Assembly: GCF_902459505.1 (NCBI RefSeq)
Contig: NC_047095.1
Coordinates: forward strand, 117,863,380 to 117,927,379
Length of the DNA: 64,000 bases
Source of the DNA: Geotrypetes seraphini
Lineage: Eukaryota; Chordata; Amphibia; Gymnophiona; Dermophiidae
Reading direction: 5' to 3'
Part shown: positions 44,300 to 55,679 of the stretch, piece after piece
Layout: each line of letters begins with the position of its first letter
Position numbering within the stretch: the first letter of the stretch is position 1
The notes under the pieces: model-generated
Told to the model about the DNA's origin: nothing
Databases searched by the model: none
The model's input: the letters and a program-made list of their open reading frames with translations, nothing else
Translations under genes and position numbers: made by a program

Positions 44300-44516
44300 A
44301 TCACGTGTTAACGTGGTGAACGTGCGCGCGCCCTTCCTTCGCCACGTGCCATTTCGAGGCGCGCTGAATTGTCGTTGCGCTGAGTTATCCTTGCGCCCAA
44401 TGGTCTCGCGCTGAGTTATCCCTGCGCTCAATTGTCTCGCGCGCTATTATCTTTGCGCTGATTTGTCTTGGCGTTTTTGTCTGCGCGCTGTTGCCTTGCG
44501 CGCATTTGACCTGTCA
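44300..44516. mobile_element. Array of Mutator-type end motifs, one true terminus
   Basis: Ends TTTGACCTGTCACC like the foldback family. It consists of at least six variants of the end motif (gcgcgctgaattgtc, gcgctgagttatcc, gcgctcaattgtctc, gcgctgatttgtc) instead of one. No matching left terminus found. Confidence 0.6.
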
Positions 44517-44649
44517 CCCCAAAACATATATACTAATTGCACACAATTTGGAAAGAAGGATAGCACTACAAAATTTGAAAAAGGCCCACTTAAGGATAAA
44601 ACAGTAGGTGAGGGTAAAAGCTATGGTTGTTTTCGTCCTGAAAAGGACA

Positions 44650-44945
44650 GTTTTATCAAAAAACATCTTCAAATAAGAATGTTTTTAGTTTTGCTTTAAA
44701 TTGCTTTATCGTGGATTCGATTCGTAAGTGATTAGGCAGCGAATTCCAAAGAGAGGGCGCAGTGACAGCGAAGTTGCTGGATCTCAACGTGTTAATTAGG
44801 TTTAATGATGGTAGAACGAGGAGATTCTGTGATGTAGAACGGAGAGATTTAGTGTGATAATAAGGAATTAGGAGTCTGTCAATGAAACTCTGGTTGATTA
44901 TTTGAGCGAGTTGTAATTTATTGGCCTTAGGCCGGGAGTAAGGTG
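44650..44945 (-). mobile_element. L2-like LINE C-terminal fragment, antisense
   Basis: The minus strand reads 'SNFAVTAPSLWNSLPNHLRI' and 'KQFKAKLKTFLFEDVF', the end of an L2/CR1-group RT ORF. Confidence 0.78.
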
Positions 44946-44948
44946 AAG

Positions 44949-45745
44949 AAGTAGTAACATAGTAACAAGGTAAATGACGGCAGATAAAGACCTGAACGGT
45001 CCATCCAGTCTGCCCATAAGTTATACCCATTTTTTTAAAATACATGATTAGATTAACTTATCTCTTCTTTGATATTTCTGGGCCGTAGACTGTAAAGTCT
45101 GGTATTGTCCTAGGTTCCAAACGCTGAAGTTGACGTCCCAGCTCACTCCAGCCAACCAACCATCCCGTTGTATGCAGGACATCTACCATAAAGTCTGGCC
45201 AGTAACAGCCTCATGTTCCATATTAGTGGCGTTCCCATTGACGCCTACCCCAGCTCATCCTACACCAGGGATCTCAAAGTCCCTCCTTGAGGGCCGCAAT
45301 CCAGTCGGGTTTTCAGGATTTCCCCAATGAATATGCATTGAAAGCAGTGCATGCACATAGATCTCATGCATATTCATTGGGGAAATCCTGAAAACCCGAC
45401 TGGATGGTGGCCCTCAAGGAGGGAGTTTGAGATCCCTGTCCGACACCGAATCACCATATATGGGACACAGACATAAGAACAGGTCTGTCCGATACCGGCC
45501 TTAGTTCTTTACTTTACATCCTTCATTTTCTAATTAGAGATCCTCTATGTTTATCCCACGCTTTTTTGAATTCCATCACCGTTTTCCTCTCCACCACTTC
45601 CCTCGGTAGGGCATCTACCACCCTCTCCGTGAAGAAGAAATTCCTAGCATTGTTCCTAAGTCTTTCCCACTGTAACCTCAAATTATGCCCTCTAGTTTTA
45701 CCATTTTTTCTTCTCTGGAAAAGATTTGGTTCTATATTTTTATTG
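44949..45745 (-). mobile_element. CR1 LINE 3' end (third subfamily), split by a hAT MITE
   Basis: Tail 'agtaacatagtaacaaggta', then 'gtccatccagtctgcccata'. After the MITE it resumes with 'cccacgcttttttgaattcc' and 'gggcatctaccaccctctcc' (antisense 'ERVVDALP.EVVE'-type) and the CR1 upstream region. Confidence 0.82.
45266..45438. mobile_element. Palindromic hAT MITE, copy 4
   Basis: CAGGGATCTCAAAG...TTTGAGATCCCTG with duplications TCCTACAC/TCCGACAC (45258-45265, 45439-45446), inserted into CR1. Confidence 0.9.
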
Positions 45746-45786
45746 GTTTCCTAAAGTTCAGTCCTTCAAGAGATCTGATCTGATCA

Positions 45787-46147
45787 GTGACTCGGTATGA
45801 AGTGGGAGTAGGAACGTCATTTGGAGGTTCGCAGTTGAAGGGCACGACCAGGAGGTGTTTTGAGACGTATTTCATCCTGGGAGCGGAGGGACCTGTTCGG
45901 AACGTATGGAGAAAGCTTAGTTATCATGGAGAGAGAGTGGTTGATCATTGGAACAAGCTTCCAGTGCAGGTGATCGAGGCAGACAGCGTGCCAGACTTTA
46001 AGAATAAATGGGATACCCATGTGGGATCCCTATGAGGGTCAAGATAAGGAAATTGGGTCATTAGGGCATAGACAGGGGGTGGGTAAGCAGAGTGGGCAGA
46101 CTTGATGGGCTGTAGCCCTTTTCTGCCGTCATCTTCTATGTTCTATG
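45787..46147 (+). mobile_element. CR1 LINE 3' end (second subfamily), sense
   Basis: The plus strand reads 'ERVVDHWNKLPVQVIEADSV' and 'FKNKWDTHVGSL', then the UTR and a TTCTATG tail. The 3' part is almost identical to 17395-17600, while the part before 45930 differs. Confidence 0.9.
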
Positions 46148-46149
46148 TA

Positions 46150-46670
46150 TGGAGCCTGGCGCCATGTCACGCAAGGTTTTGGATGCTAGCATCAGGCCCT
46201 CGAAGACACAACGTCTGGCTACAGGCCGATGATAGAGCCAGGGAGACTGGGTCACAGGCAAGGAAGGGGTTTTTTTTAGAAGTCTGATGGCCGTGTTTTG
46301 TACACGCTGGAGACGTTGTATATTCTTTGCCGTGAGAAGAAACGCCAGTACGCACACACAAGTAGACACAATTACTTTTTGAGTATCTGGACCAAAACTT
46401 AGGAACTCTTTGCCTGCAGACTGATGGAAAATGCAAAGTGTTGCAGATTTTAAGAAGAGCTAAAGACCTTTTATTTTTCCCAAAAAGTATTAGGGGGAGG
46501 AGTGAAGATACATGCTGATTAACTGTTTTTGCAATCAGGTTTCTGTTTTGATAATATAATATGTTTGTGTGATATGTTGCAATTTATATCAATGTATCAT
46601 TGCGCTCCACTTAGAAGGTTGTGATAATGCAGAACAATAAATATTTTAATTAATTAAATAAACACAAGTA
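46150..46670. mobile_element. Two LINE fragments back to back
   Basis: 46150-46345, minus strand, reads 'IQRLQRVQNTAIRLLKKTPS', an RT motif. 46375-46670, plus strand, has a 'ttaggaactctttgcctgca' RT C-terminus and a 3' UTR ending 'caataaatattttaatt'. Confidence 0.6.
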
Positions 46671-46889
46671 CGTACACGTACGAGGAAGAGTCCAGATATC
46701 TTGGTGGTGAAGGAAAGCAGTATTTCAGGTAGTACAACCTCATCTGCCTCTTAAAATTCAGCTTGGCTTCACCCAAGATCCCTAAGGAGGAGGGCGTCCC
46801 CTGAGCTCTCTTACCATGCCAAGAAAAGAACACAGTTTAGACATGCCAAGGAAAATTATAATGAAAAACACAGAATCAAAAGGGAAAAG

Positions 46890-47655
46890 AAGATAAGAAT
46901 ACAAGAGTTGCCCTACTGGGTCAGATCGAAAGGTCCATCAAGCCCAGTATCCTGTTTCAACAGTGGCTAACCCAGGTCCCAAGTACCTGGCAGAAACCCA
47001 AAGAGTAGCAACATTCCAGAGCTGAGATTGTGATGTCATAATGCCTCATTCCACCAATGCCTAAGAGCCAACCTCAGCAGTGATGTAACAATGGCTTGAT
47101 TGGCCTATACTTGGCTCACATAAGAACATAAGGGCTGCCCTACTGGGACAGACCACAGGTCCATCAAGCCCAGTATCCTGTTTCCAACAGTGGCCAACCC
47201 AGGTCCCAAGCCTGGCAGAAACCCAAAGAGTAGCAACATTCCAGAGCTGAGATTGTGATGTCATAATGCCTCATTCCACCAATGCCTAAGAGCCAACTTC
47301 ATCAGTGATGTCACAATGGCTTGATTGGCCTATACTTGGCTCACATAAGAACATAAGGGCTGCCCTACTGGGACAGACCACAGGTCCATCAAGCCCAGTA
47401 TCCTGTTTCCAACAGTGGCCAACCCAGGTCCCAAGCCTGGCAGAAACCCAAAGAGTAGCAACATTCCAGAGCTGAGATTGTGATGTCATAATGCCTCATT
47501 CCACCAATGCCTAAGAGCCAACTTCATCAGTGATGTCACAATGGCTTGATTGGCCTATACTTGGCTCACATAAGAACATAAGGGCTGCCCTACTGGGACA
47601 GACCACAGGTCCATCAAGCCCAGTATCCTGTTTCCAACAGTTGCCAACCCTGGTC
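46890..47655 (-). repeat. 225-bp tandem array, same unit as 33703-34376 but inverted
   Basis: 'taagaacataagggctgccc' recurs at 47121, 47346 and 47571 (period 225). Each unit is an antisense CR1 tail plus the ~85-bp 'gattgtgatgtcataatgcc' module and 'ttggcctatacttggctcac'. Confidence 0.92.
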
Positions 47656-47669
47656 CCAAGTACCTAGCT

Positions 47670-48116
47670 CAGTGACATAGCGAGGGTGAGTGGCACCTGG
47701 GGCAGTGGCACCCCTCCCAGACCCTCTTCTCCGCCCCCCCCCCCTCATTCCTTCCCGCCCCCTCTGTCGCACACACCCCCTTCCCCCATATCACTTTAAT
47801 TTTCCAGGCGTGAGCAACATTACGAACTTGTTACCCTGCATCTTGTCGGCCATCCCTCTGATGTCACTTCCTAGGCGCAGGGCCTGGAAATGACGTCAGA
47901 GAGAGGCAACACCGACGCGGGCAGCAAGTTTGTAATGCTGCTCGCGCAGGGCAAATTAAAGGGGTGCGAGGGAAGGGAAGGGGGCGCGTGTGTGCAGCAG
48001 GAGGGTCAGGAAGGAGCAGGAGGGCAGAGACGAGGACAGGTGCCGGCACCCCTACAAAGACTGGACCCGGGGTGGACCTCCCCCCCACCACCACCACCTT
48101 GTTTCCTACGCCACTG
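47670..48116. mobile_element. hAT element, CAGTGGCGTAG family, inside CR1
   Basis: Ends CAGTGACATAGCGAGGG and 'ttcctacgccactg'. The flanks ACCTAGCT/ACCTGCCT resemble an 8-bp duplication, and the CR1 text resumes after it ('agatcccaggtaataaaaca'). Confidence 0.82.
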
Positions 48117-48189
48117 ACCTGCCTAGATCCCAGGTAATAAAACATTTTACGCTGCATTTTTTTTTTAATTGAAATTTTATATGGATATG

Positions 48190-49680
48190 GGAATTTATAA
48201 GAACATAAGCAATGCCTCCACTGGGTCAGACCTGAGGTCCATCATGCCCAGCAGTCCGCTCACGCGGTGGCCCAACAGGTCCAGGACCTGTGCAGTGATC
48301 CTCTATTTATACCCCTCTATCCCCTTTTCCAGCAGGAAATTGTCCAATCCTTTCTTGAACCCCAGTACCGTACTCTGCCCTATTACGCTCTCTGGAAGCG
48401 CATTCCAGGTGTCTACCACACGTTGGGTAAAGAAGATCTTCCTAGCATTCGTTTTGAATCTGTCCCTTTTCAACTTTTCCGAATGCCCTCTTGTTCTTTT
48501 ATTATTCGAAAGTTTGAAGAATCTGTCCCTCTCTACTCTCTCTATGCCCTTCATGATCTTGTAAGTCTCTATCATATCTCCTCTAAGTCTCCTCTTCTCC
48601 AGGGAAAAGAGTCCCAGTTTCTCCAATCTTTCTCTCTCTATATATATATTTCTGTCTCCCTTTCTCTCTCTCTTTCTTTCTATCTCTCTCTATATATATT
48701 TCTCTCTGTCTCCCTTTCTCTCTTTCTGTCCCTCTCTACTCTCTCTATGCCCTTCATGATCTTATAAGTCTCTATCATATCCCTTCTAAGTCTCCTCTTC
48801 TCCAGGGAAAAGAGTCCCAGTTTCTCCAATCTTTCTCTCTCTATTTCTGTCTCCCTTTCTTTCTCTCTCTCTCTCTCTCTATTTCTCTCTGTTTCCCTTT
48901 CTCTCTCTCTTTCTGTCCCTCTCTACTCTCTCTATGCCCTTCATGATCTTGTCTCTATCATATCACCTCTAAGTCTCCTCTTCTCCAGGGAAAAGAGTCC
49001 CAGTTTCTCCAATCTTTCTCTCTCTCTCTTTCTGTCTCCCTTTTTCTCTCTCTTTCTTTCTATCTCTCTCTATATATATTTCTCTCTGTCTCCCTTTCTC
49101 TCTCTCTTTGTGTCCCTCTCTACTCTCTCTATGCCCTTCGTGATCTTGTAAGTTTCTATCATATCTCCTCTAAGTCTCCTCTTCTCCAGGGAAAAGAGAC
49201 CCAGTTTCTCCAATCTCTCAGCGTATGAAAGGTTTTCCAAACCTTTTATCAGACGTGTCGCTCTCCTCTGAACCCTGTCGAGTAACGCCATGTCCTTCTT
49301 AAGGTACGGCGACCAATATTGGACGCAGTACTCCAGATGCGGACGCACCATCGCCCGATACAATGGCGATGGTGCGTCCGCATCTTTCGTTCTGGTTGTA
49401 ATACCTTTCTTGATTATGCCTAGCATTCTGTTTGCCTTCTTAGCGGCCGCTGCGCTCTGTGCCATCGGCTTCATTGTCATGTCCACCATTACCCCCAAGT
49501 CCCTTTCTTGGGTACTCTCCTTCAATAACATCTCTCCCATCGTATAGCTGTACCTCAGGTTCCTGCTACCCACATGCAATACTTTACATTTCTCAACGTT
49601 GAACTTCATCTGCCATCTCGTCGCCCATTCCCCTAGTTTGTTCAAGAACAACGTTACTCGTAATACAACTTAAGTCAGTC
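48190..49680 (-). mobile_element. CR1 LINE with internal tandem duplication
   Basis: Longest CR1 copy here. Minus-strand motifs in order: 'NKLGEWATRWQMKFNVEKCK', 'STQERDLGVMVD', 'KKANRMLGIIKKGITTR', 'YRAMVRPHLEYCVQYWSPYL', 'LDRVQRRATRLIKGLENLSY', 'LGLFSLEKRRLRGDMIETYK', then the FFTQRVVDTWNALPESVIG end and tail. Between, ~110 bp around the LFSLEKRRLRGD segment is repeated about four times with (TCTC)n spacers (48525-49217). Confidence 0.93.
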
Positions 49681-49884
49681 ATAAAAAAATAAATCCCATC
49701 AAGCCCACCTTATTGGGGAGAAAGCTTTGCATTACATAAAGGTAACCAAATTTAGGTCATCAAGGAAGGATACGCATACCCTTCAAGATTAGAAGGCTTA
49801 AAATTTTAAACTCCTTATTCAGAAAAAGATTCAAATTATGATACAAAAGGGGTTATTGAGAAGGTTCAAGAAAATACTCTCGAT

Positions 49885-50646
49885 TAGTGGTCTCCAACTC
49901 CAACACTTTGCAGGGCCACATTGTGGATTTGGAGGTATTTGGAGGGCCTCAGGAAAAATAGTTTAGTGTCTTATGAAAGAAATGACAGTTTTGCATGAGG
50001 TAAAATTCTTTATAGTTTATAAATCTTTCCTTTTGGCTAAGTCTTAATAATAATATTGTCATTTATGGCTAAAGAGACGTATGATCAAGAAACTGTTTTA
50101 TTTTACTTTTGTGATTACGTTAAACATGCCGAGGGCCTCAAAATAGTACCTGGCAGGCCGCGAGTTGAGACCACTGAGTTAAGGGGAACGGTTCATCTGC
50201 TGGCTGGGTTGGAGGGCAGAGGGGAGAACAGGACAATCAAGCCATTGTGACATCACTGATGAGGTTGGCTCTTATTGGTGGAATGAGGCATTATGACATC
50301 ACAAGCTCAGCTCTGCTTCCCAAAGACAAACGGGATGTCATGGTTACAGTTAAGCCACTGGTCTCCAACTCAAAGCCTTTGCAGGGCCACATTTTGGATT
50401 TGGCGGTACTTGGAGGGCCTCAGAAAAAATAGTTAATGTCTTATTAAAGAAATGACAATTTTGCATGAGGTAAAACTCTTTATAGTTTATAAATCTTTCC
50501 TTTTGGCTAAGTCTTAATAATAATATTGTCATTTATGGCTAAAGAGACATACGATCAAGAAACTTTTATTTTACTTTTGTGATTACGTTAAACATGCCGA
50601 GGGCCTCAAAATAGTACCTGGCCGGGCCACAAGTTTGAGAACACCG
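49885..50646 (-). mobile_element. Composite hAT element, inverted counterpart of 174-956
   Basis: Two reverse copies (49885-50176 and 50356-50646) flank a spacer that is the complement of the 485-663 spacer ('gacatcactgatgaggttgg', 'acaaacgggatgtcatggtt'). Flanks CTCTCGAT/CTCTAGTT allow an 8-bp duplication with two changes. Confidence 0.8.
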
Positions 50647-50872
50647 CTCTAGTTGAATCGGATCAAAGAAAACAATAATCCTTATCATGAAAAGTTACCA
50701 AAAGTTTGCATGGAAATTTCAAGAAAAGCCTGGCGCCAGATTCCACTACCTTAGGTTTCAAGGCAAAGAAAAAGGCCTTTCGTCACGTAGGGTCGATCTC
50801 GCTACATCAGGAAATGTTTGGGATTCTAGCACCACAGAACATTGCTTGTTTTTTTGGTTTGATTTGGGTTTT
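50647..50872. other. Unassigned sequence flanking the composite hAT
   Basis: Appears to continue 49690-49884 across the insertion. Short open frame 'RFQGKEKGLSSRRVDLATSG' with no recognised domain. Possibly an old retroelement remnant. Confidence 0.3.
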
Positions 50873-51265
50873 TTAATGCTGCTTATCCTAGGAATAAGCA
50901 GTGGATTTCCCCAAGCCAGCTCAATAATGAAGTTGCCTCCACTGGGTCAGACCAGAGGTCCATCGCGCCCAGCGGTCCGCTCCCGCGGTGGCCCATCAGG
51001 TCCATGACCTGTGAAGTAGTTCCTGACCATTTTTATAACCTACCTCTACTTCTATCTGTACCCCTCAATCCCCTTAACCTTTAGGAACCTATCCAAACCT
51101 TTCTTGAACCCCTGTACTGTGTTCTGGCCTATCACAACCTCCGGAAGCGCGTTCCATGTGTCCACCACCCTCTGGGTAAAAAAGAACTTCCTGGCATTTG
51201 TTTTAAACTTGTCCCCTTTCAGTTTCTCTGAGTGACCCCTAGTACCTGTGGAGAAGATGTTTCGA
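50873..51265 (-). mobile_element. CR1 LINE 3' end, antisense
   Basis: 'gaagttgcctccactgggtc', 'agcggtccgctcccgcggtg', then the minus-strand 'KFFFTQRVVDTWNALPEVVI' and 'GFKKGLDRFLKVKGIEGYR'. The part before 50940 is from another CR1 subfamily. Confidence 0.88.
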
Positions 51266-51914
51266 TCCCAGGCAGGAATCTCCTTTTCCACATGGACTAA
51301 ACTGTTGTTACTCTCTGATTGGGGGGGGGGGGGGAGGGGGGGTATCCCTAGAGAATCTTTGTCCATGAATTGACCTTCCTGCCACACTTCTTGGTTGAAA
51401 GCTACCAGCCTGCAGCTCAGCCCAATCAAGTCTCTTGGTCTTTTTAAGTCAACAGGCCCTTGGAGTACTGTGACTGCCCTCTGGCTCATAGGGTGCAGAC
51501 AGGGCTCGGGCCCTGCTCGGTGTAATTAATGCAGCAGGTGTGCGTTAAATTAAAAGGTCAGGGCAGGTCTGTCGCCTTGGTATGTGTGCTATGATGACTT
51601 AGAATAGATCACCAAAATACTCATAAACACAAAACACCTCTTTCTGATCCACGGTATTAAAAACCCCACCCCCACACATGGGAAATGATTCCTTTTTTTT
51701 GTTTTGATCCGGCAGCGTCCTTCTGATGCTTTGGGCTTCCAGTTCAATTAGAACCAGGACCTGGGATCTGTTTCACGAGCCCTTGTTCACAGGGATACCA
51801 TATGGCTCCAGAAAAAGGAGGACGGATTGAGACACATGAGTTTGACTTCCATTGCTTTTCAATGGAAGTAAAACCCAGATGTCTCAATCAGTCTTGTTTT
51901 TAGAGTAGAGGTCT
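51266..51914. other. Unassigned sequence with one MITE-like block
   Basis: 51790-51900 has inverted phrases (attgagacacatgagtttga / aaacccagatgtctcaatc) around 'cattgcttttcaatgg', a short foldback. Remainder unassigned. Confidence 0.4.
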
Positions 51915-52435
51915 GCACGGGAACGGGGATCGCGGGAATCCCATGGGTCCTGCAGGGGTCCCGCGGGAATCCCCCCTAACCCACGGGACTCCCACGGGGA
52001 TCCCCCCTATGGCCCAAAGGACTCCCACGGGGACCCCCCTCTAGCCAACGGGACTCCCACGGGGATGGAAGGCTTTGGAAGCAGGGTTCGTCTATATAAT
52101 ATAATGGACACGTCAGCCTTAGTAAAAGAGGGGGTTTATAAGTTAATTACCTGAACAGAAAACAAAAAAAGGGTTCCACCAAAGAGATTCCACAAGGAAA
52201 ACAGCAGCACAAACACAAAATAAACTGTGGAATTGATGATCCTGTCAGAAGTAATTGCTGCTTTTTATGGGGACGGATGGGGATGGAGGTAATTCCTTGT
52301 GGGGATGGGTGGGGACGGAGAGGATCCTGACGGGGACGGGTGGGGACGGAGAGGATCCTGGCGGGGACGGAGAGGATCCTGGCGGGGACGGGCGGGGATG
52401 GAGGTAATTCCTTGTGGGGACGGTTCCTAGAGGTT
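51915..52435 (+). repeat. G-rich simple/minisatellite blocks
   Basis: 51915-52075 repeats 'gggactcccacggggatccc'. 52256-52430 repeats 'ggggacggagaggatcctgg'. Between lies a short MITE end ('gtaaaagagggggttt') and unassigned sequence. Confidence 0.75.
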
Positions 52436-52559
52436 TAAAAGCAGCAAGACTAAAGATTAGCATCTCCCTAAAAAAAAAAATATCATAGTTTTGAACACTT
52501 CCTCCTTAGCTGCTCCCATTGTGGCTAATGAGTAAATGAGGGATAGAACTTGAAAGATC

Positions 52560-53810
52560 ATCCTCAGAAAATCCTCATGCTGCTGACCCAACAGAAAGCA
52601 TGAATACAGCACAGACAGCTGAAGAATAGATCTTCAGCAGTTTTCACACATATTCACTCAGGGGGTCCTTTTATTAAGGCGCACTAATCGATATAGTGTG
52701 CGATAAATGCTAATCTTTAGCACGCCTTAATAAAAGGACCCCTTCAAGAGTGAACGCAGCACTGACAGCTGAAAAACAGATCTTCATCACAGTCCTCTGC
52801 AGACATCACACTGAAACATGTAAATCCAGCATGGATGGCTGAAGAATGGATATTTTGTGGGTTTCACACTTATAGGCATAAAGCACGAATACAGCACTGA
52901 CAGATGAACTGTAAAGATCATCCTCAGAAAATCCTCGTGCAGCTGACCCATTCATACACAGAAAGCATGAATACAGCACAGACAGCTGAAGAATGGATCT
53001 TCAGCAGGTTTCACGCGTAGTTACTTAAAGAATGAATACAGCACTGACAGCTGTAAAACTGATCTTCATCACAGTCCTATGCAGACATCACACTGAAACA
53101 TGTAAATCCAGCATGGATGGCTGAAGAATGGATATTTTGTGGGTTTCACACTTATAGGCATAAAGCACGAATACAGCACTGACAGATGAACTGAAAAGAT
53201 CATCCTCAGAAAATCCTCGTGCAGCTGACCCATTCATACACAGAAAGCATGAATACAGCACAGACAGCTGAAGAATGGATCTTCAGCAGGTTTCACGCGT
53301 AGTCACTTAAAGAATGAATACAGCACTGACAGCTGTAAAACTGATCTTCATCACAGTCCTAGGCAGACATCACACTGAAACATGGAAATCATACATGTAA
53401 ATACAGCATGGGTGGCTGAAGAATGGATATTTCGTGGGCTTCACACTTATAGGCATAAAGCACGAATACAGCACTGACAGATGAACTGTAAAGATCATCC
53501 TCAGAAAATCCTCGTGCAGCTGACCCATTCATACACAGAAAGCATGAATACAGCACAGACAGCTGAAGAATGGATCTTCAGCAGGTTTCACGCGTAGTCA
53601 CTTAAAGAATGAATACAGCACTGACAGCTGTAAAACTGATCTTCATCACAGTCCTCTGCAGACATCACACTGAAACATGTAATTCACACATGTAAATACA
53701 GCATGGATGGCTGAAGAATGGATATTTCGTGGATTTCACACTTTAAGGCGTAAAGCATGAATACAACACTGACAGAAGAGTGAATCTTCATCACAGTCCC
53801 ATGTGGGCAT
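52560..53810 (+). repeat. ~282-295-bp tandem satellite (about 4 units)
   Basis: 'gcagctgacccattcataca' recurs at 52939, 53221 and 53516. Each unit contains several ~60-90-bp sub-repeats of 'gaatacagcactgacagctg' with 'aagaatggatcttcagcagg' or 'aactgatcttcatcacagtc'. It is split by a Harbinger MITE at 52661-52743. Confidence 0.9.
52661..52743. mobile_element. PIF/Harbinger-type MITE in the satellite
   Basis: GGGGGTCCTTTTATTAAGGC...CCTTAATAAAAGGACCCCT with TCA on both sides (52658-52660, 52744-52746). Confidence 0.8.
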
Positions 53811-53819
53811 CACACTGAT

Positions 53820-54785
53820 ACATGTATTTTATTTATTTCCATTTCTCACACCTTTCCACCAGTAGTCCAATGACATTTATTTCCAGGTACAGTGGGTATT
53901 TCTCTGTCTCTAGAGTGCTTATAGTCTACCCCCCCCCCCCCCCCCCATATACAAAGGTACAGTAGCAGCTGCCGCACTGCAAACTCTCTAATGTCCATTG
54001 AATCCCTATGGGTGTCGGAGTGATTACCATGGCCCACCACAATAGTCGCCTTTGTAAAAAGAGGGGCCTAAAGTTTGTGCCTCAGACAAATTGAGGGTTG
54101 AGCGGCTTCCTAAGGCCTCAGGGAGTGTCAGTGGAATTTGCACCCTGGTCTCTGACTCAAGCCTGCCGTTGCAACCGCCAGGGCACTTCTGCAGAGCTGA
54201 AGAACGAATCTTTAGCAGGTGCTGCACGGATGCCCGTTAAGCATTGAACACAGCACAGATAGCTGAAGAATGGATCCTCACCAGAGCCCTTCGTTTAGCT
54301 CCATCTCTGTCTTCTTGCTTGCCTTCCTATGTACATGTGACACTTTTGCCACCCCCCCCCCCTTCCCATCGTCTGCAGCGATGCCTGCTCCCAAGTTGGA
54401 GATTTTCTAGAGCTGTACTATATAACGTATTTTATACAAATAATTAAAAATATTATTTGTAATTGTAATTGTAATTTTTGGGGGAGGGTAAAGTGGCTTC
54501 CCTATCCCCTCAGAAGCCCACTGAAGTCACCAACCAGACCATATAGTTAATATACAATCGATGTGCTCTGTATTTATGTCATGAAATATTGTTTGTTTCT
54601 TGTTATAATCAGCTATCCTTGATATGTGCTTGATTCTCTCTCCTTAGTTGTGGACTGCTATCATGGTATTGTATAAGTAATATTTAATATCTTATTACCT
54701 ATTGGATATTGTTATGTTTCTTTATCAAAGAATTTCTTTTGATGTAAAATAAAGGTAAATAAATAAATTTTAAAAATATATATAT
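53820..54785. other. Mixed repeat fragments, no gene
   Basis: A SINE/LINE-like piece ('cagacaaattgagggttgag', 54075-54180), a C-run, a last satellite-like unit (54180-54290), and a LINE-type 3' end at about 54590-54780 ('gatgtaaaataaaggtaaat'). Confidence 0.45.
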
Positions 54786-55233
54786 GGTGTCAGGTCAAAA
54801 GCGCGCCGGGACAAAGGCGCGGGCAGACAATTGTGCGCAGTGTGGAGGCGCGCCCCGCAGAAAATTACTGTTTTTAGGGCTCCGACGGAGGGGCGTGGGG
54901 GGGAACCCCCCCAATTTACTTAATAGAGATCGCGCCGCGTTGTGGGGGCGTTGTGAGGGGTTTGGGGGGTTGTAACCCCCCACATTTTACTGAAAACTTC
55001 ACTTTTTCCTTGTTTTTAGGGAAAAAGTTAAGTTTACAGTAAAATGTGGAGGGTTACAACCCCCCAAACCCCCCACAACGCCGGCGCGATCTCTATTAAG
55101 TAAACTGGGGGGGCTCCCCAACAAAAACCCCCGTCGGAGCCCCTAAAAACTGTAATTTTCTTCGGCGCGCGCCTCCGTCTTGCGCTCAGTTGTCGGCGCA
55201 CGCCTTTGTCTTTCGCGGGGTTGTCTATGAACC
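54786..55233. mobile_element. Mutator-type foldback transposon, copy 4 (448 bp)
   Basis: GGTGTCAGGTCAAAAGCGCG to TTGTCTATGAACC, flanked by TATATATAT on both sides (54777-54785, 55234-55242), again 9 bp. Very similar to copy 3. Confidence 0.9.
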
Positions 55234-55274
55234 TATATATATATATGATTTGGCCAAATACAAACATCAAATGC

Positions 55275-55650
55275 CAGTGTCGTAGTAAGGGTGAGTGGCG
55301 CCTGGGGCGGTGGTGGCCCTCTCTCGCCCTCTTTCCCGCCTCCCCTGCCACGCACGCGCCCACTTCCCTTTTTCCCGTACCTTTTTAACTCCTCCGGCAT
55401 TAGACACATGCCCACGTCGGTGTCGGCTCGCCCTCTGAAGTCGTGTCCTAGGCGCGGGTCCTGGAAGTGATGCCAGAGAGAGCGCCGATGGCCGACGCTG
55501 ACGTGGGCAGCAACCTTGCGCTGGAGAAGTAAAAAAAGGTACAGGAGAAAGCAAGGGGTGCGCACATGTGGCAAGGAGAGAAGCGGTGGGCTGCGCCCTT
55601 AGCAAGACAGCGCCCGGGGCGGACCACCTCCCCTTACTAAGCCGCCGCTG
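55275..55650. mobile_element. hAT element, CAGTGGCGTAG family
   Basis: CAGTGTCGTAGTAAGGGTGA to 'cttactaagccgccgctg'. Interior arms around 'tcctggaagtgatgccagag'. No clear duplication. Confidence 0.72.
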
Positions 55651-55679
55651 ATTACAAATAACGGGCGTTGAGCTTACAA

